Of a DNA stretch of 64,000 bases, positions 42,793-50,311 are shown piece by piece. Position 1 is the stretch's first letter. Each line of letters starts with the position of its first letter. Origin of the DNA: CAYGVT01 sp964353355. GTDB taxonomy: Archaea; Thermoplasmatota; DTKX01; GCA-020343715. The notes under the pieces are model-generated. The model did not search any database. It was given only the letters and a program-made list of their open reading frames with translations, and was not told where the DNA came from. The stretch spans positions 1-64,000 of the forward strand of contig CAYGVT010000131.1 in the NCBI GenBank assembly GCA_964353355.1. Reading direction: 5' to 3'. The translations under genes were made by a program, and so were the position numbers.

Positions 42793-43058
42793 AGCTCGCC
42801 GTCGTGCGCCCCTGCGAGGGCGGCACGGGCACGGAGATAGTCCCCAAGCGGCCTCTCGCCCTCGACATGGCGCGGTGCGCGAGGGGGCTCGCGTCCGCCG
42901 GCCTCAAGGTGGTCGATGCGAAGGTGCTGCTCGTCGTGGAGGACGCACCGAGGACGACGGTGTGGCCCACGGGACGGATGATAGTCCAGACCAGGGTCGC
43001 CGAGGAGGCCATCGCGCGCGCGCAGGACCTCCTGAGGCTGATGGGGGTCGAAGGCTGA
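42786..43058 (+). CDS. small protein resembling one TBP-type half repeat
   Basis: 90 residues. The stretch APRTTVWPTGRMIVQTRVAEEAIARAQDLL has the strand-strand-helix pattern seen in each half of TATA-binding protein (in TBP, a Ser/Pro-Gly-Lys-x-V-x-x-G turn followed by an acidic helix). A Cys lies at residue 10 and another at about 32. This similarity is by eye and may reflect only a shared helix-grip fold. Location between a ThiI-like PP-loop protein and THEP1, with overlapping ends on both sides, ties it to that pair functionally. No known function. Confidence 0.65.
   Translation: MVELAVVRPCEGGTGTEIVPKRPLALDMARCARGLASAGLKVVDAKVLLVVEDAPRTTVWPTGRMIVQTRVAEEAIARAQDLLRLMGVEG
43043..43048 (+). 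promoter_or_regulatory. Shine-Dalgarno-like GGGGGT before a CTG start (THEP1)
   Basis: GGGGGT inside the end of the upstream gene, six bases before CTG at 43055. The CTG overlaps the upstream TGA as CTGA, the same arrangement as the DUF58 gene. Confidence 0.5.
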
Positions 43059-43579
43059 ACCTCCTGCTCACGGGCCCTCCGAGGTGCGGCAAGACCACTC
43101 TCGTGGAGCGCGTGGTGGAGCGCGTGCGCCCCCGCGCGCGCCTCGCGGGCTTCCTCACCAGGGAGGTCCGTGAGGGAGGCGACCGCGTCGGTTTCGACGT
43201 CATCGCCCTCGACGGTCGCGAGGGCGTCCTCGCCAGGAAGGGGGGCGGGCGCGGCCCGCGCGTTGGGAGCTACGTCGTCGACCTGCCCTCGTTCGAGCGC
43301 ATCGGCCTCGCGTCGCTCCTCGACCCGTCCGCCGAGGCCATCGTCATCGACGAGATCGGCGCCATGGAGCTCCACTCGGAGGAGTTCAGGGACGCCGCCT
43401 TGGCCGCGCTGGACGGACCGAGGCCCGTGCTCGCGACCATCCGTCTGAGGCCGGAACCGTTCTGCGACGCCCTCAAGCGACGCCCCGACGTCGAGCTCGT
43501 GATGGTGTCGCCCTCCAACCGCGAGGCGCTCGCGGACGACATCGCCCGAAGGCTGCTCCTGGCATGCGGTCGGGCCTAG
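43055..43579 (+). CDS. THEP1-type nucleoside-triphosphatase, CTG start
   Basis: 174 residues, the usual THEP1 length. Begins NLLLTGPPRCGKTTLVERV, where family members start with a few residues before the P-loop; Walker B is AIVIDEIGAMELHSEEF (about 93-109), a strongly conserved THEP1 motif. Enzymes of this family hydrolyse NTPs and some phosphorylate nucleosides. No ATG, GTG or TTG exists in frame near the beginning; CTG 43055 lies exactly where the protein should start. The 3' end overlaps the convergent PAPS-reductase-like gene by four bases (both stops share CTAG). Confidence 0.88.
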   Translation: MNLLLTGPPRCGKTTLVERVVERVRPRARLAGFLTREVREGGDRVGFDVIALDGREGVLARKGGGRGPRVGSYVVDLPSFERIGLASLLDPSAEAIVIDEIGAMELHSEEFRDAALAALDGPRPVLATIRLRPEPFCDALKRRPDVELVMVSPSNREALADDIARRLLLACGRA

Positions 43580-45495
43580 AAGTCGAACTCCTCGTGCGGC
43601 TGGAAGTCCACCACGGGGCATGGCCCCAGGCAGGCCCCGCAATGGACGCACGTGCCCGCGTCGAGCCGGACCCGGCCGCCCTCGATGCCCAGCGACCCAT
43701 GGGGGCATCTGGCCGTGCACACGCCGCATCCCACGCACAGCTCGCCCCTCACGATGACCTGGCGGGCCCTCTCGAGGAGCGCGGCCGCGGCGCCGGGGTC
43801 GTCCCCCCGCGCGGTGATGGAGCCCTCGGGGAACACGTCGAGCCGCTCGCCCACCTCGGCGCGTCCCTCCTCCTCGACGCGCCGCACGGGCCCGATGGCG
43901 CTCAGCATCTCGCACGCGCGCGCGAGGTCGATGGGCCTGTCGAAGGCGCCCTCGGCGGACACGCCCCCCTTGGGACAGGGCGAGACGCCGGACGCGCGCA
44001 CGAACGAGAGCGCGCTCCTCTCGACCGCGAGCAGCTCTGCGGGCGCTGACACGTGCGCGTGCTCGCGCAGGTGCTTGGGCAGCCTCCGGAACCGCCACAA
44101 GCCCAGCTCCAGGTAGCGCGCGTCGCGGCCCGTGGACCGGGCGTAGGCCTCGAGGAAAGCGCGCCAGGCCGCGTAGCCGGGGAAGCCGCGCTCGACCACC
44201 TCGAGGTCCGCGATGTCGGACGCGGGGCACATGTAGCAGCCTATGCGGTCCAGCCCTCGGTCGTACCACACGTTGAGGGGCTCTCCGCGAGACATGAGGA
44301 AGAGCCACACATCGAGCGCGGTCCACTCCTGGATGGGGGAGGCCCCGGTCTGGCCCGGCACCCAGGGGTTCACCCAGACCCGCGCGCTCCTGGACCGTGG
44401 CCCGGACTCGTACCGCCTCTGACCGATGAACGAGAGCACGCCCCCTGGGAACCGCGCGCGCAGCGCCCGCGCGGCCGGGCCGAGCTTCTGCGTCTTGCAG
44501 CACCACCGGTAGTCGCGCGCGGGCGGGCCGAACCTCCGCGCGAGGGCGATGAAGTCCTGGTCCGCGGTCGCGACGACGAGCTCGAGCGAGTGCCTGCCGG
44601 CGACCTCGCGGACGTGCTCGACGGTCTCGGGCAGCTCGATGCCCGTGTCCACGAAGAAGACGGGGGGCCTCAGGCCGGCCTCGAGGACCAGCATGAGGGT
44701 CGCGAGCGAATCCTTTCCGCCCGAGAAGGAGACGGCCACCGGCAGCGCGCGCGCCTCCACCGTGGACCTGACGAACGCGACGGCCTCCGCCACGAGACGG
44801 TCGAGGTGAGGTCGGTTGGCTTGGACGGCGTCCTCCCACGCCCGCCTCCTGCCCCCCCCGTCGGCGAATGTCTGCCCGGGGGACCTGTGGTGCCTGACCT
44901 TGACGCACTGGCCGCGCTCCTCCGCCATCATCGTCGCGCCTGGCCTGCGGGCTCGGCCCACGCCCACGACGGTGCGGTCGGGGGCGAGCACGAGCACCTC
45001 GTCGTCGTCCTCGATGGTCCCGGACGCGGAGGCGACCCCGGGCGCGAGCACGCTCGCGCCCCCCTCGATGAACGGCACGGCGTCGGGGGCGAGGACCACG
45101 ATGCCCCTCGACGCCACGGGGGCCATGCGCGCCGCGCCCTCGATTCGGGGCAGGAGCAACCAGCCATTGCCGAGCTCGTACCTCATGGTGGCCAGCACAT
45201 GGCCGTTGGCCAGCACCTCGTCGAGGCGGTCCTCGGAGGGGCCCTTGTTGAGGATGACGATGCCGTCGTCGTCGGGGAGGAGGGCCAGCCCGCAGCCCTC
45301 GCCGAACTGCGCGTCGGCCACGGCGCGCACGCGCGCGATGTCGGCCGCGCGCGCGGGGCGCACGTCGCCCGGGGGCGTGTGCTCGACGTGCCGTGTGCGG
45401 CCTCCGCACGAGCCGCAGGCGAGCTCGTCGACGACGGGCAGGTCGCACGCGTCGCACCACCGCAGCTGGAGGCGGCCGAGCCGCACCTGGGCCAT
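43576..45495 (-). CDS. PUA / PAPS-reductase-like / ferredoxin fusion protein
   Basis: 639 residues in four parts: an N-terminal zinc ribbon (CDAC and CGSC, about 14-31), a PUA-type RNA-binding domain (about 100-190), a PAPS-reductase-like PP-loop domain with VSFSGGKDSLATLML near 257 plus WCCKTQK and GCYMCP cysteines, and two C-terminal 4Fe-4S sites (CVGCGVCTARCP and CVHCGACLGPCP, about 590-630). This architecture is known in methanogens and other archaea, where an RNA-modifying sulfur-transfer role is suspected. ATG 45495 is about 30 nt from a CTTTTTATACC box, so it is near leaderless. It faces the E1-like/ThiI-like cluster tail to tail. Confidence 0.88.
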   Translation of the reverse strand: MAQVRLGRLQLRWCDACDLPVVDELACGSCGGRTRHVEHTPPGDVRPARAADIARVRAVADAQFGEGCGLALLPDDDGIVILNKGPSEDRLDEVLANGHVLATMRYELGNGWLLLPRIEGAARMAPVASRGIVVLAPDAVPFIEGGASVLAPGVASASGTIEDDDEVLVLAPDRTVVGVGRARRPGATMMAEERGQCVKVRHHRSPGQTFADGGGRRRAWEDAVQANRPHLDRLVAEAVAFVRSTVEARALPVAVSFSGGKDSLATLMLVLEAGLRPPVFFVDTGIELPETVEHVREVAGRHSLELVVATADQDFIALARRFGPPARDYRWCCKTQKLGPAARALRARFPGGVLSFIGQRRYESGPRSRSARVWVNPWVPGQTGASPIQEWTALDVWLFLMSRGEPLNVWYDRGLDRIGCYMCPASDIADLEVVERGFPGYAAWRAFLEAYARSTGRDARYLELGLWRFRRLPKHLREHAHVSAPAELLAVERSALSFVRASGVSPCPKGGVSAEGAFDRPIDLARACEMLSAIGPVRRVEEEGRAEVGERLDVFPEGSITARGDDPGAAAALLERARQVIVRGELCVGCGVCTARCPHGSLGIEGGRVRLDAGTCVHCGACLGPCPVVDFQPHEEFDF

Positions 45496-45521
45496 GGGAC
45501 ACCACGGTGGGAATGGCCGTT

Positions 45522-45533
45522 GGTATAAAAAGG
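45522..45533 (-). promoter_or_regulatory. TATA box for the PAPS-reductase-like gene
   Basis: Minus strand CCTTTTTATACC, roughly 30 nt before the ATG at 45495. The divergent Lrp-type gene has its own box 30 bp away. Confidence 0.65.
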
Positions 45534-45561
45534 TATTCGGGGGAGGGCCGGCCGCAGACAA

Positions 45562-45569
45562 GTATAAAC
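45562..45569 (+). promoter_or_regulatory. TATA box for the Lrp/AsnC-type regulator
   Basis: GTATAAAC 22 nt upstream of ATG 45588, giving a leaderless transcript. The 90-bp divergent promoter region would let the regulator control both itself and the PAPS-reductase-like gene, though no palindrome is evident. Confidence 0.6.
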
Positions 45570-45587
45570 ATCAAGACCCCTGTCCCA

Positions 45588-46517
45588 ATGGCGAGGCCCA
45601 TGGACGCCATGGATATCCGGCTCTCCCAGCTTTTGATGGGCAACTCGCGCGTGCCCTACCGGGAGCTGGCGAGCAAGCTGGGCATCTCGGTCCAGGCGGT
45701 CCACAGGCGGTTGCAGGTGCTAAAAGAGATGGGCGTCGTCCGCGACCTCATCGCGTACCCCTCCTCGGAGGCGCTCGGCGCCGTCGACGTGATGGTCTTC
45801 GGCGCCTCGCGCTCGCGGTCGATGGAGGACGCGGTGAAGGCCATTGGGGGAAGCGAGCTCGTGGACAGCGTCTACGTCGCGAGCGGCAACGTGCTCTACG
45901 TGGGCGCCCTGCTCCATGACATCTCCGAGCTGGAGGGGGTCACGGAGCTCGTGAGGGAGAGGGGACAGGTCCCAGAGCCCCGCGTCGGGATCTTCAGTGC
46001 CGGGGGCAAGGGCCCCAAGGAGCGCGGGGTGAGCCCCCTCACGGAGCTCGAGTACCGCATCATCTCCTCCCTCCACAGGGATTCCCGGAAGTCGGTGACC
46101 GATGTCGCCGAGGAACTGGGCGTCTCGGGGAGGACCGTCAACCGGCACATCGGTCGGATGGCCCGCGACGGTCTGGCCCGTTTTTCCATAAGATGGTTCC
46201 CGTGCGCGTGCAGGGACATCATCGCCATGCTCCACGTGGAGCTCAGACCGAACGTGGACAAGGGCGCGGTGCGCTCGGCGCTCGTCCGCGCGCACGGACC
46301 GCGCATCGTGGAGCCGATGTCGTTCTCGAACCTTCCCAACTTCCTGATGCTCGTCACCTGGTCCACCTCGTCGAAGGAGGTGGAGCAGCTCCAGAGGGCC
46401 GTCGAGGCCGAGGGCGGCGTCGCCTCGGCGATGACCGACATCCTGTACAAGGGGGCCCCCTTCGACAACTGGCGGGACCGGCTTATAGAGGAGCACGCCT
46501 CCAAATCGATGCGATGA
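45588..46517 (+). CDS. Lrp/AsnC-type regulator with two winged helix-turn-helix domains
   Basis: 309 residues. First HTH at about 4-50: DIRLSQLLMGNSRVPYRELASKLGISVQAVHRRLQVLKEMG. After a ligand-binding-like stretch (60-130), a second HTH at about 148-195: LTELEYRIISSLHRDSRKSVTDVAEELGVSGRTVNRHIGRM. The C-terminal part is RAM-like and divergent. Two AsnC-type HTHs in one chain is a known archaeal arrangement. ATG 45588 is leaderless; ATG 45600 (MDAMDIRL) is an alternative. It likely regulates neighbouring genes or amino-acid metabolism; no operator can be identified. Confidence 0.82.
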   Translation: MARPMDAMDIRLSQLLMGNSRVPYRELASKLGISVQAVHRRLQVLKEMGVVRDLIAYPSSEALGAVDVMVFGASRSRSMEDAVKAIGGSELVDSVYVASGNVLYVGALLHDISELEGVTELVRERGQVPEPRVGIFSAGGKGPKERGVSPLTELEYRIISSLHRDSRKSVTDVAEELGVSGRTVNRHIGRMARDGLARFSIRWFPCACRDIIAMLHVELRPNVDKGAVRSALVRAHGPRIVEPMSFSNLPNFLMLVTWSTSSKEVEQLQRAVEAEGGVASAMTDILYKGAPFDNWRDRLIEEHASKSMR

Positions 46518-46663
46518 CGCGGGAACCGGCAGTGGGACCCGGGCGTCCGCGGTCTCCCGCCTCGATTTGAGAAGGCGTGCTCGCGGCGGGCATGCGATCG
46601 ATGCATCGGGCGCCCTGGCTGACGCGATCCCGGTGGTCCATCGTCCCCCGGCTGTCCCGCCCA

Positions 46664-46679
46664 TCAATCATATGATTGA
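46664..46679. promoter_or_regulatory. 16-bp perfect palindrome in the 46.5-46.8 kb intergenic region
   Basis: TCAATCATATGATTGA, perfectly symmetric, framed by CCCAT (46660-46664) and ATGGG (46682-46686), which could extend it into an interrupted stem. It lies about 60 nt upstream of a GAATAAATC box (46738-46746) for the membrane gene at 46829. Operator or transcript terminator for the regulator gene are both possible. The rest of the 311-nt gap is lower in G+C than the surroundings and holds no other gene I can support. Confidence 0.45.
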
Positions 46680-46690
46680 AGGATGGGACA
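46675..46690 (+). repeat. left copy of a 16-nt direct repeat
   Basis: ATTGAAGGATGGGACA here and ATTGCAGGATGGGACA at 47547-47562 differ at one base. The two copies lie 872 bp apart and bracket the small membrane gene 46829-47242. No target-site duplication or transposase accompanies them. Confidence 0.5.
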
Positions 46691-46828
46691 ATCCAACTTC
46701 TCCTGATGTCACAAGTTCAACCTCGCTGTGAACGCGCGAATAAATCACCCTTCTCTCCTCCACGGGGACAGGCGGGGCGCGAACGGGCGCCCCTCGGATG
46801 AAAATCAAAAAAAAGGGAGGAGAAAAAA

Positions 46829-47242
46829 ATGGAAACGAAGGATGCAATGAACGTCTCTGCGAGCTGGTGGATGACCGACGCGCGCTACGAGCCCATCGCT
46901 TGGGCCGCGATTTTCTTCCTCGGGGCGACGACCCTCTTCATCGAGCTGTCGGGCCTCGCGGGCGACCTCGGGTGGTGGGACGGCTGGGCGGTGTTCTTCC
47001 TCGGCCTCGGCACCATCATGCTGCTGGGGAATGTCGTGAGGAGGACCGCCCTCGGGCGCAGGATAGAGTGGTTCGGCGCGGTGTGCGGGATGGTGCTCGT
47101 CGCCATCGGCATCGACGACCTCATCGGGTTCACGTGGATCTGGCCTGCACTGCTGGGCGTCATCGCCGTGCTGTTCCTCCACTCCGCATTCGCCCGCCCC
47201 TCGATCGAGGGCGAGGTGGACGACTGGGACTGGCCGTGCTGA
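46829..47242 (+). CDS. four-helix membrane protein
   Basis: 137 residues with four predicted transmembrane helices (about 22-42, 50-70, 82-102, 106-124) and an acidic, Trp-rich tail ending DDWDWPC. Resembles many small uncharacterised archaeal membrane proteins; no family motif is recognised. It has a purine-rich leader with GGGAGG ahead of the ATG (unlike the leaderless neighbours) and lies between a 16-nt direct repeat. Codon use fits the rest of the window. Confidence 0.7.
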   Translation: METKDAMNVSASWWMTDARYEPIAWAAIFFLGATTLFIELSGLAGDLGWWDGWAVFFLGLGTIMLLGNVVRRTALGRRIEWFGAVCGMVLVAIGIDDLIGFTWIWPALLGVIAVLFLHSAFARPSIEGEVDDWDWPC

Positions 47243-47396
47243 CAGGGAGGAAATTAGGCACCGGACGGGTGGTGAGAAGGCATGCACATGTCCTCTCTGT
47301 CGGCCCCCTTGGGTCCCCTGGAGGTCCTGGCAAGGGCCTTCATGGGATACTCGTCGAGAGGGCCGGTCGATGCGTCCTCACTCGAAGGAGCCCACA

Positions 47397-47439
47397 GGGG
47401 GGAGGTCACCGAGAAAGCTATCTCGCGTGACCTCCCCCC
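47397..47439 (+). other. strong hairpin, 18 bp, in intergenic DNA
   Basis: GGGGGGAGGTCAC (47397-47409) pairs with GTGACCTCCCCCC (47427-47439), continued by CGAGA/TCTCG with a single bulged C and a six-base AAGCTA loop. This is far more stable than chance folding, even at this G+C. It contains GGAGGT and ACCTCC on opposite arms, so it could mimic or hide an anti-Shine-Dalgarno sequence. No open frame with coding character covers it. Candidate non-coding RNA hairpin or terminator for the membrane gene ending at 47242. Confidence 0.55.
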
Positions 47440-47490
47440 GTCGTCCGGGACCGGGCGCCCGCGGGGCTGCGACATGGGCAGCTGGTGGTA

Positions 47491-47590
47491 GGGCGCCATT
47501 GCGAACCGACACCATCCAATAGCTCATGTCCTCGGATCGCCATCGCATTGCAGGATGGGACATGGTGTCATGTGAGATGCGATGGCGCCC
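47491..47590 (+). other. about 100-nt inverted-repeat unit, possible structured RNA
   Basis: GGGCGCCATTGC (47491-47502) pairs with GCGATGGCGCCC (47579-47590), one G-T wobble, and inside it GACACCAT (47508-47515) pairs with ATGGTGTC (47562-47569). An alternative inner pairing is ATGTCC (47526-47531) with GGACAT (47558-47563). Together with the hairpin at 47397-47439 it makes 200 nt of the 443-nt gap between genes highly structured. No RNA family is recognised. Confidence 0.45.
47547..47562 (+). repeat. right copy of a 16-nt direct repeat
   Basis: ATTGCAGGATGGGACA, one base different from 46675-46690. It lies inside the inverted-repeat unit at 47491-47590. Confidence 0.5.
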
Positions 47591-47685
47591 GTCCCTGTCC
47601 TAGAGCCCAGGTCGAAAGGCAGAAGACCGGGCACCCTCATCACTCCATCCACCCTCTGGGTCCCAGGGGGAGGACGGTCGGGGAG

Positions 47686-48282
47686 TTGAGGACCTACGTC
47701 CTCAGGGAGGGCCGTGTCGAACGGGCGGAAGGGCTTGACCGCGGGATGCCCATCCTCCGGAGCGCTGAGGAGTGGCGCAGCATCTATGTTGGCCAGAGGA
47801 GACAGATGCTGAAATCGACCTGCATATTGGTGCCTATCCTCACCTTTGTCGTCTTGGCCCTGGCGCTCGGGATAATCGTCCTCATCACTGATCTCTTCTT
47901 CTGGGATATTACAATCGGTGTCATTCTGCTCACTAGCGTCGTTGTACTGATAGTGATGGCCAGTGCCGTGATCGCGGAGCGAATGGCTTGGAAGGGACCC
48001 GCTCCAGGCCTCTACGAGCACGGGGTGCAGATGGACCCGACGCTCTTCCTGCCGTACAAGGAGCTCTCGGAGGCGAAGGTCTGGAAAGTGTCGGTCCACC
48101 TCGTCCCCCGCACGCCCCCACGGCGCCGGCCTCCGAGCATCGGCCATCCGATGTCCTGGGCGATGTCGAAGGAGCTGCTTGGCGAGGACGGGGTCGCGGT
48201 ATTGGTCGCCAAGGTGTCAGGCAAGAGCGAGGGCGATGTGCCCCCCAGGCTCGTCATCTACGGACCTGGTGGGCTAGGTTGA
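47686..48282 (+). CDS. membrane protein, first of a tandem paralogous pair
   Basis: 198 residues from the TTG at 47686. Opening RTYVLREGRVERAEGLDRGMPIL, then two membrane helices (about 48-72 and 80-102), then a cytoplasmic beta-rich half with LYEHGVQMDPTLFLPYKEL and RLVIYGPGGLG at the end. The neighbour at 48380-49021 has the same plan and motifs. Function unknown; the soluble half resembles PH-like bPH domains seen on membrane proteins. GGGGGAGG lies upstream of the start. Confidence 0.65.
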   Translation: MRTYVLREGRVERAEGLDRGMPILRSAEEWRSIYVGQRRQMLKSTCILVPILTFVVLALALGIIVLITDLFFWDITIGVILLTSVVVLIVMASAVIAERMAWKGPAPGLYEHGVQMDPTLFLPYKELSEAKVWKVSVHLVPRTPPRRRPPSIGHPMSWAMSKELLGEDGVAVLVAKVSGKSEGDVPPRLVIYGPGGLG

Positions 48283-48379
48283 GAGTGTGCCGATGGATGG
48301 CTCGAGGGCAAAAGGCCGTGGGGCGCGCAAACCTGAAGCATTCCCAAGGGCATGCGGATGAGCGACCCGAAGTATCCCA

Positions 48380-49021
48380 ATGGACGATGCGACCTTGAAG
48401 CGGTCCGCACTTGATAGTAAGGTCTCGAGGACCTACGTCCTCAGGGGTGACCGCATCGAGCAGGCCGACGGCCTGGACCGAGGAGCGCCCATCGTCTGGA
48501 GCGTCGCGCAGTGGCGCTCCAGGTACCGCGCGATGCGCAAGAAGGAGACGCGCCTTGGCATCCTGTTCGTAGGCTCCATGCTGTTCATCACGTCCGTGGT
48601 CTTCTGGGCCCTGACCGCCCCGTACGACCCGGGGATCCTTGCATCCGGGATTGTGCAAATCGGTTCCCTGTTCCTGTTGTGCATCGTTATCGCGGTCTTG
48701 GCAGAGTATCTCTCTTCCAGGAGGCCCCCTGCGGTCACCCACCACGGCCTCTACGAGCGCGGGATCCAGGTCAATCGCGCCCTGTTCCTACCCTACGACG
48801 AGCTGGGGGATGTGGTCGTCATGGGGAGCATGGTCCGACTCACCCCGCGCAGCCCCCTTGAGAAGGGGCCATGGCTCGTGCCCAATCCGCAGCAGTGGTT
48901 CGTGGAGCGCGACCTGCTCGGCGAGGGGGGCCTCCGCGAGCTCAAGGCCAGGGTGTCCGGCGAGAGGCCGAAGGAGGAGCCTCCCAAGCTCGTGCTCTAT
49001 GGTCCCCCCGGCTATGGCTGA
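48380..49021 (+). CDS. membrane protein, second of a tandem paralogous pair
   Basis: 213 residues. Matches the preceding gene along its length: RTYVLRGDRIEQADGLDRGAPIV, two helices, LYERGIQVNRALFLPYDEL, KLVLYGPPGYG. It has 15 extra N-terminal residues. Tandem duplication followed by divergence is clear. No operon partner outside the pair; both run rightward with a 97-nt gap. Function unknown, possibly a bPH-like lipid or protein-binding domain. Confidence 0.7.
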   Translation: MDDATLKRSALDSKVSRTYVLRGDRIEQADGLDRGAPIVWSVAQWRSRYRAMRKKETRLGILFVGSMLFITSVVFWALTAPYDPGILASGIVQIGSLFLLCIVIAVLAEYLSSRRPPAVTHHGLYERGIQVNRALFLPYDELGDVVVMGSMVRLTPRSPLEKGPWLVPNPQQWFVERDLLGEGGLRELKARVSGERPKEEPPKLVLYGPPGYG

Positions 49022-49035
49022 TGCGCGCGCCGAAG

Positions 49036-49046
49036 CGTTTATCACC
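49036..49046 (+). promoter_or_regulatory. TATA-like box for the glycosyltransferase gene
   Basis: CGTTTATCACC about 35 nt before the GTG at 49076. Confidence 0.5.
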
Positions 49047-49075
49047 GCCGCCCGCCCTTCACTGGCCTGAGCCCC

Positions 49076-50236
49076 GTGAGCCTCTCCATCGGCGTCCTCG
49101 CGTTCCCCATGGCCTCCCCCGTCTGGGGCGGCAATCCCTGGTCGGTCTTCCGCCTGGTGGACGCGCTCGCGACGCACTTCCCCGAGGACATGTTCCACCT
49201 CGTGCTCTACGAGGAGCCCGGCAACGACGTGTCCAAGAGGAACATCGGCCGCCTGCTGCGCGCGCACCGCAACGTCACGAGGCAGGTCCTGCCTAAGGGG
49301 GACCCCGCCATCCGTTGGTGCGAGAAGAACGCGGACGTGGTCTGGGGCACGGTGAGCGGCATCCTGCGCACCGACCGCGTGCCCCAGGTGTTCACGCTCC
49401 ACGACATGCGCATGTTCACGCGCTACCGCGAGTCGTACAAGAACTACCTCACGCACCGCGCGGGGCTCGCCTACGCGCTCAAGAACGCGCGCGTGGCCGT
49501 GGTCATCTCGAGGAGCACCCGCGCGGAGGTGCTGCGCCACTACGGGGGCCAGGGCTTCGAGCGGAAGCTCGACCTGGTCCACTGGGGCGTGCCCGCGGGG
49601 TTCGACGACCCCGCGGGGGTGAAGCCCGCGTGGCCCGACTACGTCGACGGGGAGCCATTCATCAGCACCATCTACGACCCGCTTCCCCAGAAGCGCATGG
49701 ACCTGGTCAAGAGGGTCGCGCCCGCGCTCGACGAGCACGGCTGGCACCTGGTCTGCATGGGCAGCCACCGCGGCCCCAAGGTCGACAGGATGCACAGGCA
49801 CCCCCGCGTGCACTACCCGGGCTTCGTCGGGGAGGAGGAGCTGCCTTCCATCGTCAAGGCCTCCCGGCTGTTCCTCTTCATGTCGGAGTACGAGGGATTC
49901 GGGTACCCGCCATACGAGGCCATGACGCTCGGGGTCCCAGTGCTGTACAACAACCGGTGCGACGCGCTGAGGGAGGAGATAGGTGCCAGGGCGCACTCCT
50001 TCGCCACCGACGACGGGCTCGCCGACACGATTGACCAGCTGCTCCTGTCCGATCCGCGGCGCACCGAGCACGTCGCCGAGGGGCTCGAGCTCGTGAGGCG
50101 CTTCTCGTGGGAGCGCGCCGCGCGGCAGTACATGTACCTCTTCCGGCTCGCGCACGACGTGCCCGACATCGACCTGCGGCCCGGGGGCACCCCCACCTCG
50201 CTCGAGCACGTGACGAAGGGCGGCGCGCCCGCGTGA
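49076..50236 (+). CDS. glycosyltransferase, GT4 family
   Basis: 386 residues, GT-B fold. The C-terminal half shows PFISTIYDPLPQKRMDLV, YPGFVGEEELPSIVKASRLFLFMSEYEGFGYPPYEAMTLGVPVL (the E-x7-E donor motif of GT4) and a final QYMYLFR helix. The N-terminal acceptor half has SVWGGNPWSVFRLVDAL, the glycine-rich loop of the family. A nucleotide-sugar-dependent retaining enzyme, probably for surface glycans. Alone in its transcription unit; starts at GTG 49076 behind a TATA-like box. Confidence 0.85.
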   Translation: MSLSIGVLAFPMASPVWGGNPWSVFRLVDALATHFPEDMFHLVLYEEPGNDVSKRNIGRLLRAHRNVTRQVLPKGDPAIRWCEKNADVVWGTVSGILRTDRVPQVFTLHDMRMFTRYRESYKNYLTHRAGLAYALKNARVAVVISRSTRAEVLRHYGGQGFERKLDLVHWGVPAGFDDPAGVKPAWPDYVDGEPFISTIYDPLPQKRMDLVKRVAPALDEHGWHLVCMGSHRGPKVDRMHRHPRVHYPGFVGEEELPSIVKASRLFLFMSEYEGFGYPPYEAMTLGVPVLYNNRCDALREEIGARAHSFATDDGLADTIDQLLLSDPRRTEHVAEGLELVRRFSWERAARQYMYLFRLAHDVPDIDLRPGGTPTSLEHVTKGGAPA

Positions 50237-50272
50237 CCGGCGACCGTCCCCGCGCACTGCCAGCATGGGGAA

Positions 50273-50281
50273 GGTTTTATC
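50273..50281 (+). promoter_or_regulatory. TATA-like box for the RDD gene
   Basis: GGTTTTATC, about 33 nt before GTG 50312. Confidence 0.5.
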
Positions 50282-50311
50282 AACGGCCCCGGCCCTTCAC
50301 GTCCACGGGAC

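Noticed and set aside
47282..47491. Possible 69-residue protein in the 47.2-47.7 kb gap
   Set aside because: No Shine-Dalgarno or TATA box at proper distance, low-quality composition, and the frame crosses a strong hairpin.
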